From assembly GCA_950054155.1 (NCBI GenBank), contig CATLOT010000014.1, positions 1-64,000 on the forward strand: a DNA stretch of 64,000 bases. The letters run 5' to 3'. The notes under the pieces were generated by a model. The model was not told where the DNA came from, made no database searches, and saw nothing but the letters and a program-made list of their open reading frames with translations. The stretch comes from an uncultured Bacteriovoracaceae bacterium. GTDB taxonomy: Bacteria; Bdellovibrionota; Bacteriovoracia; Bacteriovoracales; Bacteriovoracaceae. How positions within the stretch are numbered: position 1 is the first letter of the stretch; every line of letters begins with the position of its first letter. Made by a program: the position numbers and the translations under genes. This document shows positions 44,860 through 54,352 of this stretch, one piece after another.

Positions 44860-45651
44860 TTATTGCCATTTTTTAAAGAGATTCATAAGGGTATCGATGC
44901 CCTCTTCAAAAAGGGCCGGTCCGGGTTGCAAGAAAATCTCTGGAGGTAGCTCAAAGATATTGTCCTCTTTGATAGCGTCCATCTTTTCCCAGCCTTTTCT
45001 CTTTTTAATCTGATCCACATCAACCTTTTTTCCACACCAACAGGCTAGAATAAGATCAGGGTTTGAATTTATGACATGATCATCATGAGAAAAGCGTTCT
45101 TTTGCCAAGAAGCCATCTCTAAGATGAGAATTAATATCAACTCCTCCACAGAGCTCAATAAGTTCGGAGAAGTAACGGATACCACTTATTCGAGGATCAT
45201 CCCACTCTTCGATATAAATGCGAGGTCGCTTCTTAAGATTTTGAGCGAAGGCCTTTGCCTCCTCTATTTTTAAAAACCAAGAGCTGAAAAGCTCCTGTGC
45301 TTGGGAGGAAGCCCCAACGGCACTTGCGAGAGTAAAGCAATAATCCATAACCTCTTGAAGGGAGCGATGATTAGCAATCCAAACATTCTGACCAGCTTCA
45401 ATAAAGTCTCTTGCGATATCCTTTTGGATATCGGAGTAACCAATGATCAAATCGGGTTTAAGATTAAGAACTTTCTCCCGATTACTATGAGTGAAAACAG
45501 AAACAACCGGCTTTTCCTTCTTAACTTGTTTAGGACGCACAGCAAATTGGCTTACGCCTACAATTCGCTGTTCTTCTCCAAGCAAGTACAGAAGCTCAAC
45601 CGACTCTTCTGTAAGGCAAATTATTCTTTCCGGAGTTTTTGGCTTTTTCAT
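44860..45651 (-). CDS. BtuF/cobalamin-binding-like protein without signal peptide
   Basis: The ATG at 45651 gives 263 residues starting MKKPKTPERIICLTEESVEL, the usual first strand of type III periplasmic binding proteins of the BtuF/FhuD group. Further blocks are LKPDLIIGYSD, FIEEWDD-like IYIEEWDDPRIS and NSNPDLILACWCGKK. There is no signal peptide, and a TTG at 45684 adds only 11 residues. No permease or ATPase is nearby. A cytoplasmic corrinoid- or metal-chelate-binding role is possible; note that queG in this window is a cobalamin enzyme. Confidence 0.75.
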   Translation of the reverse strand: MKKPKTPERIICLTEESVELLYLLGEEQRIVGVSQFAVRPKQVKKEKPVVSVFTHSNREKVLNLKPDLIIGYSDIQKDIARDFIEAGQNVWIANHRSLQEVMDYCFTLASAVGASSQAQELFSSWFLKIEEAKAFAQNLKKRPRIYIEEWDDPRISGIRYFSELIELCGGVDINSHLRDGFLAKERFSHDDHVINSNPDLILACWCGKKVDVDQIKKRKGWEKMDAIKEDNIFELPPEIFLQPGPALFEEGIDTLMNLFKKWQ

Positions 45652-45729
45652 GACAAAACCATAACATATAAGTGCTACAAACAAAGTATATTAAGGTATA
45701 CGACATTTTTCTTCTTTGGTGTTTAAAAT

Positions 45730-47934
45730 ATGAGAAAACTCTTACCCCTCATCTTATCCCTCTTCCTCACAATGGCCTTTGCTGGTGAGAGCATTCCCGA
45801 TAAACCTGTCGAAACCTCTCTTCAAGTCTTCAATTACAATGGAAAAAATATTTTCGCACTCTCCTATAGAAATGCAGAGCACTGGCATACTTACTGGAAG
45901 AACCCAGGGGATGCAGGTCTTCCCACCGAGATCGTTCCCAATGGTTTTGAAGTTGAAGAATACCCATGGCCGGTACCGACTCGTTTTATTGAAAAGGGTG
46001 ACATCCTCGCCTATGGCTATAGTGGAGAATACACTCGCTTTTTCACTCTTAAAGAAGAGGTGCAACAACTCGAACTCACCTCAAAATGGCTCGTTTGTAA
46101 GCATATTTGTATTCCTGGAAAGGTTGATATTAAAGGAACCTTTTCAAGTGGTCTCTTCACCCCTTCAATTCCCAATGACTTCACCGTCAATCAAGAAGAG
46201 CTCATTGCACGACTCAAGAAATTACCTAAGCCTAGAGAGTGGCCAAGTGAACTTGATATGGTCCTCAAAAAAGGGGAAGGCGAAAATAAATTAATTGCCT
46301 ACTACAATTACAGTAATCATGGTGCAAAGAACCTGTATCTCAACTTAGGAATGCTGACTCCCTACACCCAAGACCTTCTCGATATCACGCGAGAAAAACT
46401 CTATAAAAATAAAGACGGGACTCTCTTTGGAAAAATGATCATTGGTTGGGATGGAGAATATCTTGAGCCAGAAGTAAAGCTGCCCGAAAATGGAGTCTTT
46501 AGCCAGCCGGTGACAATGAAGTTTCTCTGGCAAGACCCTGTCACTGAAACTGTATCTATTATTGAAAAGTCATTTGATCGCTTTGACCCCACAGGAGGAA
46601 AGGCCATCGAATCTCTCATGAGTAACATGAAGTTTCTCACTCCTTTAAAAGCCGGTGAGAAAAGGGAAGATGCCTCACAAGAAGACACACCGTCTGGAGC
46701 TGTTACTGCTCCAGAGATTAATGAGTCCTTTCTCAGTATTCTTCTCTTTGCCTTTTTAGGCGGACTCATACTCAATATCATGCCTTGTGTCCTGCCCGTT
46801 ATTTCTCTCAAACTCTTTGGCCTTGTGATCCATTCTGATGAGTCACGAGCCAATATTTTTAAGCACAACCTCTTCTACACTCTAGGTGTGCTCTCGACAT
46901 TTTTGGCGTTGGCCTTATCAATCTTAGCTCTCAAGAGCACTGGCGAAAATATTGGCTGGGGCTTTCAACTGCAAAGTCCTATTTTTGTCTCCATCATGAT
47001 CGGTGTCCTTTTTATCTTTGCCCTTAATCTCTTTGGTCTTTTTGAGTTTCAAACACCTGGCGGAAAGGTTCTCGGAAACATGGAACTTAAAAAAGGATTT
47101 AGTGGAGACTTCATGGGGGGCATTCTCGCGACGATCCTCTCAACTCCTTGTAGCGCCCCTTTTCTTGGAACTGCACTGACCTTTGCTTTTACAGCAAGTC
47201 CCCTTAAAATCATTCTTGTCTTCCAAGCAATTGGTCTTGGTCTCGCTTTTCCTTTTCTGATGACAGGAATTTTTCCTGCAACTATTCGCTTCTTGCCAAA
47301 ACCTGGTATGTGGATGGAAGCTGTCAAAAAATTCTTAGGCCTGACTCTCATCCTCACTGCGATCTGGTTAATTGATGTCTTCATCTCATTAACTGATGGC
47401 AATATTCCACTGATGAAGCTCAACACAGGACTAGTCCTTCTCTTCTTCGCTTTTTATTTTCAAAAGCATATTAGTAAGAAAACGGGCTGGCGTGTTCTCT
47501 ATTTCGCCTTAGCCCTTCTCCCTTTTATTTCTCTCTACACAAGTCCCCTTCAGTCGGATACTGCCACAAGTGGCTCAGACCTTATCAATGAGAAGAATAC
47601 CCATGCCGATATCCACTGGGAAAAGTGGAGTGAGAGTAAAATGAATGACCTTAAAGGAGAGCTGGTCTTTATCGACTTCACCGCCAAGTGGTGCTTCACC
47701 TGCAAAGTTAATGAGAAACTTGTTCTTGAAACAGAGGGATTTCGAAATCTTGTTCGCGATAATAATATGAAACTCCTCCTTGGGGATTGGACTAAGTATG
47801 ACCCTGTAATTGGGGCTTTTCTTAAGAAAAACGGCCTCGTAGGAGTACCTGCCTACTTTATTCAAAAACCAGATGGAACCCTCATTAATCTTGGGGAGAC
47901 TATTACTCTCTCTAAAATTAAGAAAAACCTCTAA
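45730..47934 (+). CDS. DsbD-family protein-disulfide reductase
   Basis: This 734-residue inner-membrane protein moves electrons from cytoplasmic thioredoxin to periplasmic thiol proteins. A signal peptide ends AFAGE. A periplasmic domain follows (about 25-330) with KWLVCKHICIPG. An eight-helix core carries C353 (IMPCVLPV) and C474 (TPCSAPF), and a C-terminal thioredoxin domain has W-C655-F-T-C658. The N-domain resembles ScsB/DsbD-like variants, with fewer landmark Cys than classical DsbD. It may reduce the DsbA-like lipoprotein at 5966. The next gene starts 20 bases later. Confidence 0.9.
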   Translation: MRKLLPLILSLFLTMAFAGESIPDKPVETSLQVFNYNGKNIFALSYRNAEHWHTYWKNPGDAGLPTEIVPNGFEVEEYPWPVPTRFIEKGDILAYGYSGEYTRFFTLKEEVQQLELTSKWLVCKHICIPGKVDIKGTFSSGLFTPSIPNDFTVNQEELIARLKKLPKPREWPSELDMVLKKGEGENKLIAYYNYSNHGAKNLYLNLGMLTPYTQDLLDITREKLYKNKDGTLFGKMIIGWDGEYLEPEVKLPENGVFSQPVTMKFLWQDPVTETVSIIEKSFDRFDPTGGKAIESLMSNMKFLTPLKAGEKREDASQEDTPSGAVTAPEINESFLSILLFAFLGGLILNIMPCVLPVISLKLFGLVIHSDESRANIFKHNLFYTLGVLSTFLALALSILALKSTGENIGWGFQLQSPIFVSIMIGVLFIFALNLFGLFEFQTPGGKVLGNMELKKGFSGDFMGGILATILSTPCSAPFLGTALTFAFTASPLKIILVFQAIGLGLAFPFLMTGIFPATIRFLPKPGMWMEAVKKFLGLTLILTAIWLIDVFISLTDGNIPLMKLNTGLVLLFFAFYFQKHISKKTGWRVLYFALALLPFISLYTSPLQSDTATSGSDLINEKNTHADIHWEKWSESKMNDLKGELVFIDFTAKWCFTCKVNEKLVLETEGFRNLVRDNNMKLLLGDWTKYDPVIGAFLKKNGLVGVPAYFIQKPDGTLINLGETITLSKIKKNL

Positions 47935-47953
47935 ATCATCCGAAAGATGGACT

Positions 47954-48703
47954 ATGAAGTTTCTTTTCTTTGTAGTCCTCTTTGTCGCCCCTCTTTTCAC
48001 AAGCTGCCAGCAAACTCTGGATCGCAGCCCCTCAAATATTTTTTACCAGGACGATCGACAAACACACGCTCTTGAGGACTTCCCTCAATGGGGACGAGTC
48101 GCGAAAACTACCGACTCTGATCGCCACCCCTGGGGTACAGGCTTTCTCATTCACTCTTGTTATGTAGCGACGGCCTATCATGTTGTCCAGTCAACAGATA
48201 TTCCCCTTACGGGAAATGAGCGAGTTTACTTTCATCATTTTAAAGCAGTCCTTGAAGCGAGCCCTGTTCTTTGGGGAGACCCTCTAAATGCAAGTCTTAA
48301 TGAAAATGATTGGGTCGTCCTCAAGCTCTCCGAATGCCTCGATATTGAACCTCTCAAAATGGAAGCTCTCTCAAAGAAAGAGTTAAGGGAGAGGAAGCTC
48401 TTTAATGCAGGCTTTCCTGAGGATCGCCATCCAAAGAATATAAGCGTGGATATGCACTGCCAAAGTGGTCCTGAAGTTCAAGAAGTAGGCTTTGGCCACG
48501 ATTGTGCGACCAGACCTGGTAGCAGTGGTAGCCCCCTCCTCTCATCCCTCGACGGTAAAGACGTCGTCATAGGACTGACCGTCGCCTCTAGAGGTTATTT
48601 CGAAGATTATATTGGTGGATATAGTGAGTGGATCTCAAATAAGGCCTGTCCGATTGGCCCTCTAAAACGCTCTTTTGAAAAGCTTCTCAAAGAGAGCCTC
48701 TAG
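47954..48703 (+). CDS. trypsin-like serine protease lipoprotein
   Basis: The ATG at 47954 gives 249 residues and a lipoprotein signal ending LFTSC18. The chymotrypsin fold is marked by the triad H76 (TAYHVV), D119 (NENDWVVL) and S191 (PGSSGSPLL). Four other Cys could form disulfides, fitting export next to a DsbD gene. It starts 20 bases after that gene and is probably co-expressed with it. It is most like secreted trypsin-type or V8-like peptidases. Family membership is solid; its target is unknown. Confidence 0.85.
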   Translation: MKFLFFVVLFVAPLFTSCQQTLDRSPSNIFYQDDRQTHALEDFPQWGRVAKTTDSDRHPWGTGFLIHSCYVATAYHVVQSTDIPLTGNERVYFHHFKAVLEASPVLWGDPLNASLNENDWVVLKLSECLDIEPLKMEALSKKELRERKLFNAGFPEDRHPKNISVDMHCQSGPEVQEVGFGHDCATRPGSSGSPLLSSLDGKDVVIGLTVASRGYFEDYIGGYSEWISNKACPIGPLKRSFEKLLKESL

Positions 48704-48707
48704 GTTC

Positions 48708-49739
48708 TTACTCGAGCTCAAACTTTGAAGGAACTTTCATCATTCCCTCAATCACTGCACGTGGCTCAGCCCCTTCATAGAGGACTTTATAAACACCGTG
48801 GAAAATACGGGCCCGAATTTCATAGCGTTCACTTAAGAGAAATGCAGCCTTCGCTGTTTTATATCCTTCAACAACAGTTCGCTGGCTTTGAATAATTTCA
48901 TCAGCTTTTCGTCCCTTGGCCAACTCGAGACCAAAGTTCTTATTTCGAGAAAGTCCGCCTGTCGTTGTTAAGATAAGATCCCCCATTCCAGAGAGTCCAT
49001 AGAAGGTTTCAGGACGTGCATTGAAGACTTTTCCAAATCGTAGCATCTCATTAATTGCTCGCGTAATCATGGCCGCACGAGTGTTATGATTATAGCCTAG
49101 TCCTTCAATGATACCGCCTGCAATAGCGATAACATTTTTAAGTGCGCCCCCTAAGAGAACACCTTTAACGTCATAACTTCCGAGGCATTTAAAGTAAGGA
49201 GAATCCAGCATTTCCATCACTTGCTTAATCGTCTTACGACTTCTGCCAGCAAGAGTGGCCAAGGTAATTTGCTCTTGCATAATTTCTTTAGCAAAACTAG
49301 GGCCACTGAGAAATGTTAAAGACTCACGATGACTTGGGAAAAGGTCAAAGAGGAGGTCATCGGCCATTTCAAGCGTGTCGGGATCAATCCCTTTAGAGAG
49401 AGACACAAGAGGGATGCCTTGAGCTAAATACTCTTCAAAGCGATCTTTATTCTCTGTAAAAAAGGGGGAAATACCTGCTGTTGGTAAACCATTGACCATT
49501 AATTCATAGTCGCTCTTTCCATAGGAGTCCACTTCATCCCAAGTTAATGCTGGTTTTAAATTTTCTGGAATTGCATGGCCAGGCAAATAGACAGAGTTTT
49601 CTCCAGACTTAATGGCCTTATAAACATCTTCAGAGCGAACTTTTAGAATAACACTTTCAAAATTCGCTGCCAGTACAGTGGCGATACTTGTTCCAAAAGC
49701 ACCAGCCCCAAGAACTAAGGCCTTCTTATGTTTTGTCAT
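48708..49739 (-). CDS. gpsA: glycerol-3-phosphate dehydrogenase (NAD(P)+)
   Basis: GpsA makes sn-glycerol-3-phosphate for phospholipids. The 343-residue soluble enzyme has the Rossmann loop LGAGAFGTS (10-18), LSKGIDPDTLEMADDL, LSGPSFAKEI, the catalytic Lys in GGALKNVIAIAGGIIEGLG, and NTRAAMITRA. The length is typical. It is the last gene of the kdsB-pyrG-kdsA-kdsC-DUF493 run, 28 bases after DUF493. Linking Kdo and phospholipid precursor genes fits coordinated envelope growth. Confidence 0.97.
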   Translation of the reverse strand: MTKHKKALVLGAGAFGTSIATVLAANFESVILKVRSEDVYKAIKSGENSVYLPGHAIPENLKPALTWDEVDSYGKSDYELMVNGLPTAGISPFFTENKDRFEEYLAQGIPLVSLSKGIDPDTLEMADDLLFDLFPSHRESLTFLSGPSFAKEIMQEQITLATLAGRSRKTIKQVMEMLDSPYFKCLGSYDVKGVLLGGALKNVIAIAGGIIEGLGYNHNTRAAMITRAINEMLRFGKVFNARPETFYGLSGMGDLILTTTGGLSRNKNFGLELAKGRKADEIIQSQRTVVEGYKTAKAAFLLSERYEIRARIFHGVYKVLYEGAEPRAVIEGMMKVPSKFELE

Positions 49740-49767
49740 AGCATTCCCTCGCTTTTACTAATCTCTC

Positions 49768-50043
49768 TTAAAGTGAAATCACTCCATCAATAACGGAAAC
49801 TGATTCGTAGACTTGGGTGACCTCTTCAGCACTCTTCACTGTTCTCACCACAGTGACAGAGATGTATTTGCCCTTTGAACTTGGTTTCGTATTAATATTC
49901 TTTTCATCGGGAAAGAGTCCAAGAATACGAGTCAATTGCTCCGTTGGCACAATAAACTTAAATGTGTACTTAAGAGGAAAATTTTCCTCATTACTAAGTA
50001 GCTCTTTTAAATGCTCTAATTTCTTTGGATCAATCTTCTTCAT
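49768..50043 (-). CDS. DUF493 (YbeD-like) protein
   Basis: The 91-residue protein has the ACT-like DUF493 pattern: FPLKYTFKFIVP, KPSSKGKYISVTVVRTVKSAEEV and the final DGVISL. YbeD-type proteins are suspected small regulators, without a settled role. Its start overlaps the stop of kdsC by one base, and gpsA follows 28 bases later. It is probably translated by coupling. Confidence 0.85.
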   Translation of the reverse strand: MKKIDPKKLEHLKELLSNEENFPLKYTFKFIVPTEQLTRILGLFPDEKNINTKPSSKGKYISVTVVRTVKSAEEVTQVYESVSVIDGVISL

Positions 50044-50597
50044 TAAACTTCTTGCCCTTCACTTTCTGGTAGGATGCCACAGGCCACTCGAAGCATATCA
50101 ATCACTTCACGTGCAGCGCCTGCTCCCCCACTCGCTGTTGTCACATAGTCACATACTGCCTTCACTTCAAAGCCAGCTTCAGGAACAGTCGCACTAAAAC
50201 CCGCCGCGCGAAGAAGAGGCATATCAAAGTGCTCATCGCCCATGTAGAGAATTTCACTCCGGTCGTATCCCTCACTCATAAGCGAGCGAAAGGCATCTCT
50301 CTTGTCTTCATTTCCTTTGAAGATGAAATCAAGTTTAAGATTATCACCAAAACGTTTTGTGATACTAAAAGAATCTCCTCCAGTGATCACACCAACCTTA
50401 TAGCCTGCTCTTTGTAAAACCTTGAGACCGTAACCATCATGAATATTGGTGTAACGATTCCACCCGGTAGTTTCATCTTGCCACCAAACACGACCATCGG
50501 TGAGAATTCCATCGACATCAAAAGCACAAACTTTGATTTTCTTTAGCTTCTCTTCAAAGCGCTTGGCGCATTCTCTGACTATCTTTTCGTCTCTCAT
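50043..50597 (-). CDS. kdsC: 3-deoxy-D-manno-octulosonate 8-phosphate phosphatase (KdsC-like)
   Basis: KdsC dephosphorylates Kdo-8-phosphate. The 184-residue protein is a minimal HAD phosphatase with FDVDGILTDG (D27, D29), NIHDGYGLKVL, GVITGGDS and YMGDEHFDMPLL, exactly the KdsC pattern without a large cap. Its ATG overlaps the kdsA stop by 4 bases. The order kdsA-kdsC fits consecutive pathway steps. Confidence 0.95.
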   Translation of the reverse strand: MRDEKIVRECAKRFEEKLKKIKVCAFDVDGILTDGRVWWQDETTGWNRYTNIHDGYGLKVLQRAGYKVGVITGGDSFSITKRFGDNLKLDFIFKGNEDKRDAFRSLMSEGYDRSEILYMGDEHFDMPLLRAAGFSATVPEAGFEVKAVCDYVTTASGGAGAAREVIDMLRVACGILPESEGQEV

Positions 50598-51388
50598 GAA
50601 ACAGCGTCCTTCACCTTGAGAAGTGACTCAATAATACCGCCAATTTTTGGTAATTCTAAAGATGTCGTAGAGTCACTTAAGGCCATATCAGGGTTGGGGT
50701 GACACTCCATAAAAACGCCATCTGCTCCGGCCGCGACAGCAGCTCGTGCCAGAACGAGAATTTGCTCTCTCTTACCACCTGTAGAAGTTCCAAGACCACC
50801 TGGTCTTTGCACACAGTGAGTAGCATCGTGAATAGTTCTCACCCCAAAGGACTTCATTATCGAGAAACTCGCCATATCAACGACCAGATTATTATAACCA
50901 AAGGAAGTCCCTCTCTCTGTCAGAAGAATCTTATCCTTCATCAGAAAGTTAACCGCTTTATCGACGATATTCTTTGTCTCTTCTGGACTTAGAAACTGAC
51001 CCTTTTTAATTTTGAGCTGTCTGCCATATTTCTCACAAGCTTGTGCGCCCGCAATAATCATATCTGTTTGTCGGCAAAGAAAAGCCGGGATCTGTAATGT
51101 ATCGACAACGGAAGCCACTTCTTCAGCCTGAGAGGGAAGATGATAATCAGTGATAACGGGTAATCCCGTCTCTTTTTTTACCTTCTCAAGGATCTTAAGC
51201 CCTTTTTCAATACCGGGACCACGATAAGAATCAATGCTACTGCGGTTGGCCTTATCAAAACTTCCTTTAAAGGTTAAGTGAACTCTATCGCCAAAAGGCT
51301 TCAGTTGCTCTTTAAGAGACTGAGCAACTTCCATCGCAAGATCTTCACTTTCTAAAACACAGGGACCACTAAATAATATTAAGCTCAT
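50594..51388 (-). CDS. kdsA: 3-deoxy-8-phosphooctulonate synthase
   Basis: KdsA condenses arabinose-5-phosphate with phosphoenolpyruvate to Kdo-8-phosphate. The 264-residue barrel shows LFSGPCVLES near the start, FKGSFDKANRSSIDSYRGPG, TERGTSFGYNNLVVDMAS, DATHCVQRPGG and MECHPNPDMALSD. Both Cys11-like (GPCV) and ATHCVQ residues occur; the GPCV Cys marks possible metal dependence. It lies 8 bases after pyrG. Confidence 0.97.
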   Translation of the reverse strand: MSLILFSGPCVLESEDLAMEVAQSLKEQLKPFGDRVHLTFKGSFDKANRSSIDSYRGPGIEKGLKILEKVKKETGLPVITDYHLPSQAEEVASVVDTLQIPAFLCRQTDMIIAGAQACEKYGRQLKIKKGQFLSPEETKNIVDKAVNFLMKDKILLTERGTSFGYNNLVVDMASFSIMKSFGVRTIHDATHCVQRPGGLGTSTGGKREQILVLARAAVAAGADGVFMECHPNPDMALSDSTTSLELPKIGGIIESLLKVKDAVS

Positions 51389-51396
51389 AGAATTTC

Positions 51397-53019
51397 CTAA
51401 ACTCTCTTACCAGACTCTTCAATAAAGCGCTTAAAAAGAGGATGAGGTGAAAAAGGTTTTGATTTAAATTCGGGATGATATTGGCATCCTAAAAAGAAAG
51501 GATGATTTTCAAGTTCAATCACTTCAACCAAGTTAAGTTTCGGATTAGTTCCAGAAATAACCATGCCCGCTTTTTTGAGTTCCTCAACGTAAGCATTATT
51601 CACTTCAAGGCGGTGGCGGTGTCTCTCTGAAATTTCACTTCCTCCATAGACATTTTGGGCTAGAGTTCCCTTTTCAAGAGTACAGTCATAAGCACCTAGT
51701 CTCATCGTGCCCCCCTTACTCCCGGATTCACTTTGTCCTTCCATATAATGAACAACAAGTTCACCGTCTTTCTTAAACTCTTGGCTTGTCGCCCCTTCAA
51801 TACCAGCGACATTGCGAGCGAATTCGATCATCGCCAATTGCATGCCAAGACAGATCCCAAAGAAGGGAATCCCTTTTTCACGCGCATAGCGAATGGCCTC
51901 AATCTTTCCTTCTGTCCCTCTTTGACCAAAGCCACCAGGAACAAGAATGCCATCAATATCACCGAGGATTTCATCCTTATCTTTAGTTTTCTCTATTTCC
52001 TCAGCATCAATATACTGGGGAACAAGCTCTAGTTGGTTGGAAAGTGCACCATGCTGAAGGGCTTCATCAAGGGACTTATAAGATTCAATAAGCTCCGTGT
52101 ACTTGCCAACAATTCCGATCTTCACTTTCTTAAGGGGGTTATCAAAATTATAGACAACTTTTTCAAGGGCTTTAATGTCAGGAGCAGAAGTCCACATTCC
52201 AAGAAGTTCAGTGATCTTCTCATCAAGTCCTTGGCGGTGAAAATTAAGAGGAACTTTATAGATAGAATCTAAATCAATTGAGCTAAAGACATGAGGTCTC
52301 GGTACATTACAAAAGAGCGCAATTTTATCAATAATACTTGGCTCAATCTCACGATCACTTCGACAAATAATAAGGTTTGGTGAGAGACCAATCGAGCGTA
52401 GTTCTTTGACAGAGTGCTGAGCTGGTTTACTCTTTAGCTCACCAGCTGCACTGAGATAAGGAATCAGGACAAGATGAACAAAGAGAACATTTTCATAGCC
52501 CACGTCCTGAGCAAATTGCCTGATGGCCTCAAGAAAAGGTAGAGACTCGATATCCCCAACAGTCCCGCCAATTTCTCCAAGAAGAAGATCGGCTCCATCA
52601 GCAGCGATATGAATACGCCTTTTAATTTCGTCGGTAATATGGGGAACAACCTGAACTGTTTTTCCGAGATACTTCCCTTCTCTCTCATTTTCAATGACCT
52701 GCATATAGACTTGGCCAGTTGTAAAATTACTTTGCTTATTAAGAGTCAATGAAGTGAAACGCTCATAGTGACCAAGATCAAGATCTGTTTCGGCCCCATC
52801 ATCAGTAACAAAGACCTCACCATGTTGAGTAGGACTCATCGTGCCGGGATCAACGTTAATATAAGGATCCATCTTAAGCATATTTATCTTGATGCCTCTT
52901 CTCTCAAGAAGAGAAGCAACAGCAGCTGAAGCAAGACCTTTACCTAAAGAGGAACTCACTCCCCCTGTGATAAAGATAAATTTCTTTTGGGCTTTACGGG
53001 TTGCTTTGGGGTTATTCAC
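51397..53019 (-). CDS. pyrG: CTP synthase
   Basis: PyrG makes CTP from UTP with glutamine and ATP. The 540-residue protein has the synthetase domain ([40 protein letters not shown], the allosteric-site [12 protein letters not shown]) and a C-terminal GATase with [10 protein letters not shown] and CQYHPEFKS. Its start overlaps the kdsB stop by 4 bases. CTP is the co-substrate of KdsB, so the placement is functionally apt; kdsB-pyrG neighbours also occur in Chlamydiae. Confidence 0.98.
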   Translation of the reverse strand: MNNPKATRKAQKKFIFITGGVSSSLGKGLASAAVASLLERRGIKINMLKMDPYINVDPGTMSPTQHGEVFVTDDGAETDLDLGHYERFTSLTLNKQSNFTTGQVYMQVIENEREGKYLGKTVQVVPHITDEIKRRIHIAADGADLLLGEIGGTVGDIESLPFLEAIRQFAQDVGYENVLFVHLVLIPYLSAAGELKSKPAQHSVKELRSIGLSPNLIICRSDREIEPSIIDKIALFCNVPRPHVFSSIDLDSIYKVPLNFHRQGLDEKITELLGMWTSAPDIKALEKVVYNFDNPLKKVKIGIVGKYTELIESYKSLDEALQHGALSNQLELVPQYIDAEEIEKTKDKDEILGDIDGILVPGGFGQRGTEGKIEAIRYAREKGIPFFGICLGMQLAMIEFARNVAGIEGATSQEFKKDGELVVHYMEGQSESGSKGGTMRLGAYDCTLEKGTLAQNVYGGSEISERHRHRLEVNNAYVEELKKAGMVISGTNPKLNLVEVIELENHPFFLGCQYHPEFKSKPFSPHPLFKRFIEESGKRV

Positions 53020-53771
53020 TCTAATACTCCTTCTACACTCGCGATATCCTCAGGAGTATCGACTCCGAGAAAAGGATGGCGCGCGCGGGTTGCTCCAATT
53101 GTCATTCCTAATCCGAGGGCCCTTAGTTGTTCGAGTTTCTCAATCTTCTCTAGGCTTCCCATAGGATTTTTACAAAATTTCTCTAGTGCTTGTGCACGGT
53201 AACAGTATAGACCAATATGCAGATGCCAATGCTTTAAATTTCCCCCATCGCGATCCATCGGTATAGCTGCGCGAGAAAAGTAAAAACACTGACCAGTCTT
53301 TTCATCAAAGACGGCCTTAACTCGATTAGGATTGTTGAACTCTTGATCAATTTCCTTCTCTTGTACCACCGTGGCGATATCGAAAGAGGACTGATGATGA
53401 AATTCAACAAGTTCTTTCAAGTCTTCTTTTTCAATAAGAGGTTCATCTCCTTGAACATTGATGATGAAGTCAAAGTCTTCCTCACCGAAATGACGCTTCC
53501 AAGCAAGGTGAATCCGCTCAGTCCCACTCTCCACTGGATCATCGACACGAACAACACATTTTTCTTCATTTTTAAGGTGCTCTTCAATGCGATCATCATC
53601 TGTCACCACTGCTACCGTTACTTCAAAACCTTGAACTTCACTCAGTTTCTGGGTGCGCTCATAGACATGAGAGATCATGGGCTTGTTTTTAAGGGGTGCA
53701 AGGGGCTTTCCCGGAAATCGGGAAGATTCATAACGAGCAGGAATGAGCACCAACGCTTTGATTGAGCTGAT
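53016..53771 (-). CDS. kdsB: 3-deoxy-manno-octulosonate cytidylyltransferase, probable ATC start
   Basis: KdsB activates Kdo as CMP-Kdo for LPS inner core. Blocks seen: [61 protein letters not shown] and the late GVDTPEDI. There is no ATG or GTG in a sensible place. A TTG at 53819 would add 16 odd residues and lies inside the predicted -35 box (53818-53823, with -10 at 53794-53799). GAGG (53777-53780) is 5 bases before an in-frame ATC at 53769-53771, giving a 251-residue protein of normal length. A TTG at 53753 is the other option. It heads the operon. Confidence 0.93.
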   Translation of the reverse strand: MSSIKALVLIPARYESSRFPGKPLAPLKNKPMISHVYERTQKLSEVQGFEVTVAVVTDDDRIEEHLKNEEKCVVRVDDPVESGTERIHLAWKRHFGEEDFDFIINVQGDEPLIEKEDLKELVEFHHQSSFDIATVVQEKEIDQEFNNPNRVKAVFDEKTGQCFYFSRAAIPMDRDGGNLKHWHLHIGLYCYRAQALEKFCKNPMGSLEKIEKLEQLRALGLGMTIGATRARHPFLGVDTPEDIASVEGVLE

Positions 53772-53853
53772 AGGTACCTCACGAAAAGTAAGAATTAAAG
53801 GTAAGAAATTACCACCCAAGCAAGGCTTTGGCCAAGCATGCTATTCTATTTTC

Positions 53854-54255
53854 ATGAAGTTTTCTCTTCCCAAGAAATTGAAGAACTCATTGAAGAAGCC
53901 GACAAAATCAGTTGGCTACCTCTTTCTTTTGATAGGGGTCCTTATTCCTTTTGCTGCGACCGCTCAAGTTGAAGACTACCGTCAAACGGTCATTACAGAC
54001 CCCGCAATCTCTAGGCGATGCAGTGCTCTTATCGACCAAAGGCAGCAAAAGATTGACCATAAGCAAAAGCTGCGCTCTCTTCTTGAAAGGAGCAAGCGTT
54101 TGCTGCAGCTCACCCCTCCCGAGAGAAAGACCCTTCTTGATAAGCTGCGAAAGAACCGCAAGAGGCTCACAAGAGAACTCAAGCTCACTCTCAATCAAAT
54201 TCAAACGAAAGAAGAAAATATTATCAGAAAGGGCTGCCCAGGCATCACTCTCTAA
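53854..54255 (+). CDS. secreted small basic protein, unknown function
   Basis: The ATG at 53854 gives 133 residues: a Lys-rich start, a hydrophobic export segment ending AATA, then a strongly basic helical region (DQRQQKIDHKQKLRSLLERS and KLRKNRKRLTRELKLT). Two Cys (RRCSAL, KGCPGI) may pair. It is divergent from kdsB with only about 80 bases between likely starts. No family is recognised. Confidence 0.65.
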   Translation: MKFSLPKKLKNSLKKPTKSVGYLFLLIGVLIPFAATAQVEDYRQTVITDPAISRRCSALIDQRQQKIDHKQKLRSLLERSKRLLQLTPPERKTLLDKLRKNRKRLTRELKLTLNQIQTKEENIIRKGCPGITL

Positions 54256-54290
54256 CCTCCTCTTTTGCTCCTCTCATTGCCCGACTATCC

Positions 54291-54330
54291 TTGTCCAAGT
54301 GTAAAAAATTAGACTACAATTTTTTTACAC
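54291..54330 (+). promoter_or_regulatory. tolC-like gene promoter overlapped by an inverted repeat
   Basis: TTGTCC (54291-54296) and TACAAT (54315-54320) are 18 bases apart. A 12-13 base inverted repeat, GTGTAAAAAATT (54299-54310) and AATTTTTTTACAC (54318-54330), spans the spacer and the -10 box. This is the usual place for a repressor operator. Confidence 0.5.
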
Positions 54331-54352
54331 ACAACACTTTAAGACACACACA

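Noticed and set aside
45686-45701. Palindrome GTATA-TTAAGG-TATAC between the cobalamin-binding-like and dsbD-like genes
   Set aside because: The arms are only five bases of low complexity, expected by chance in AT-rich intergenic DNA.
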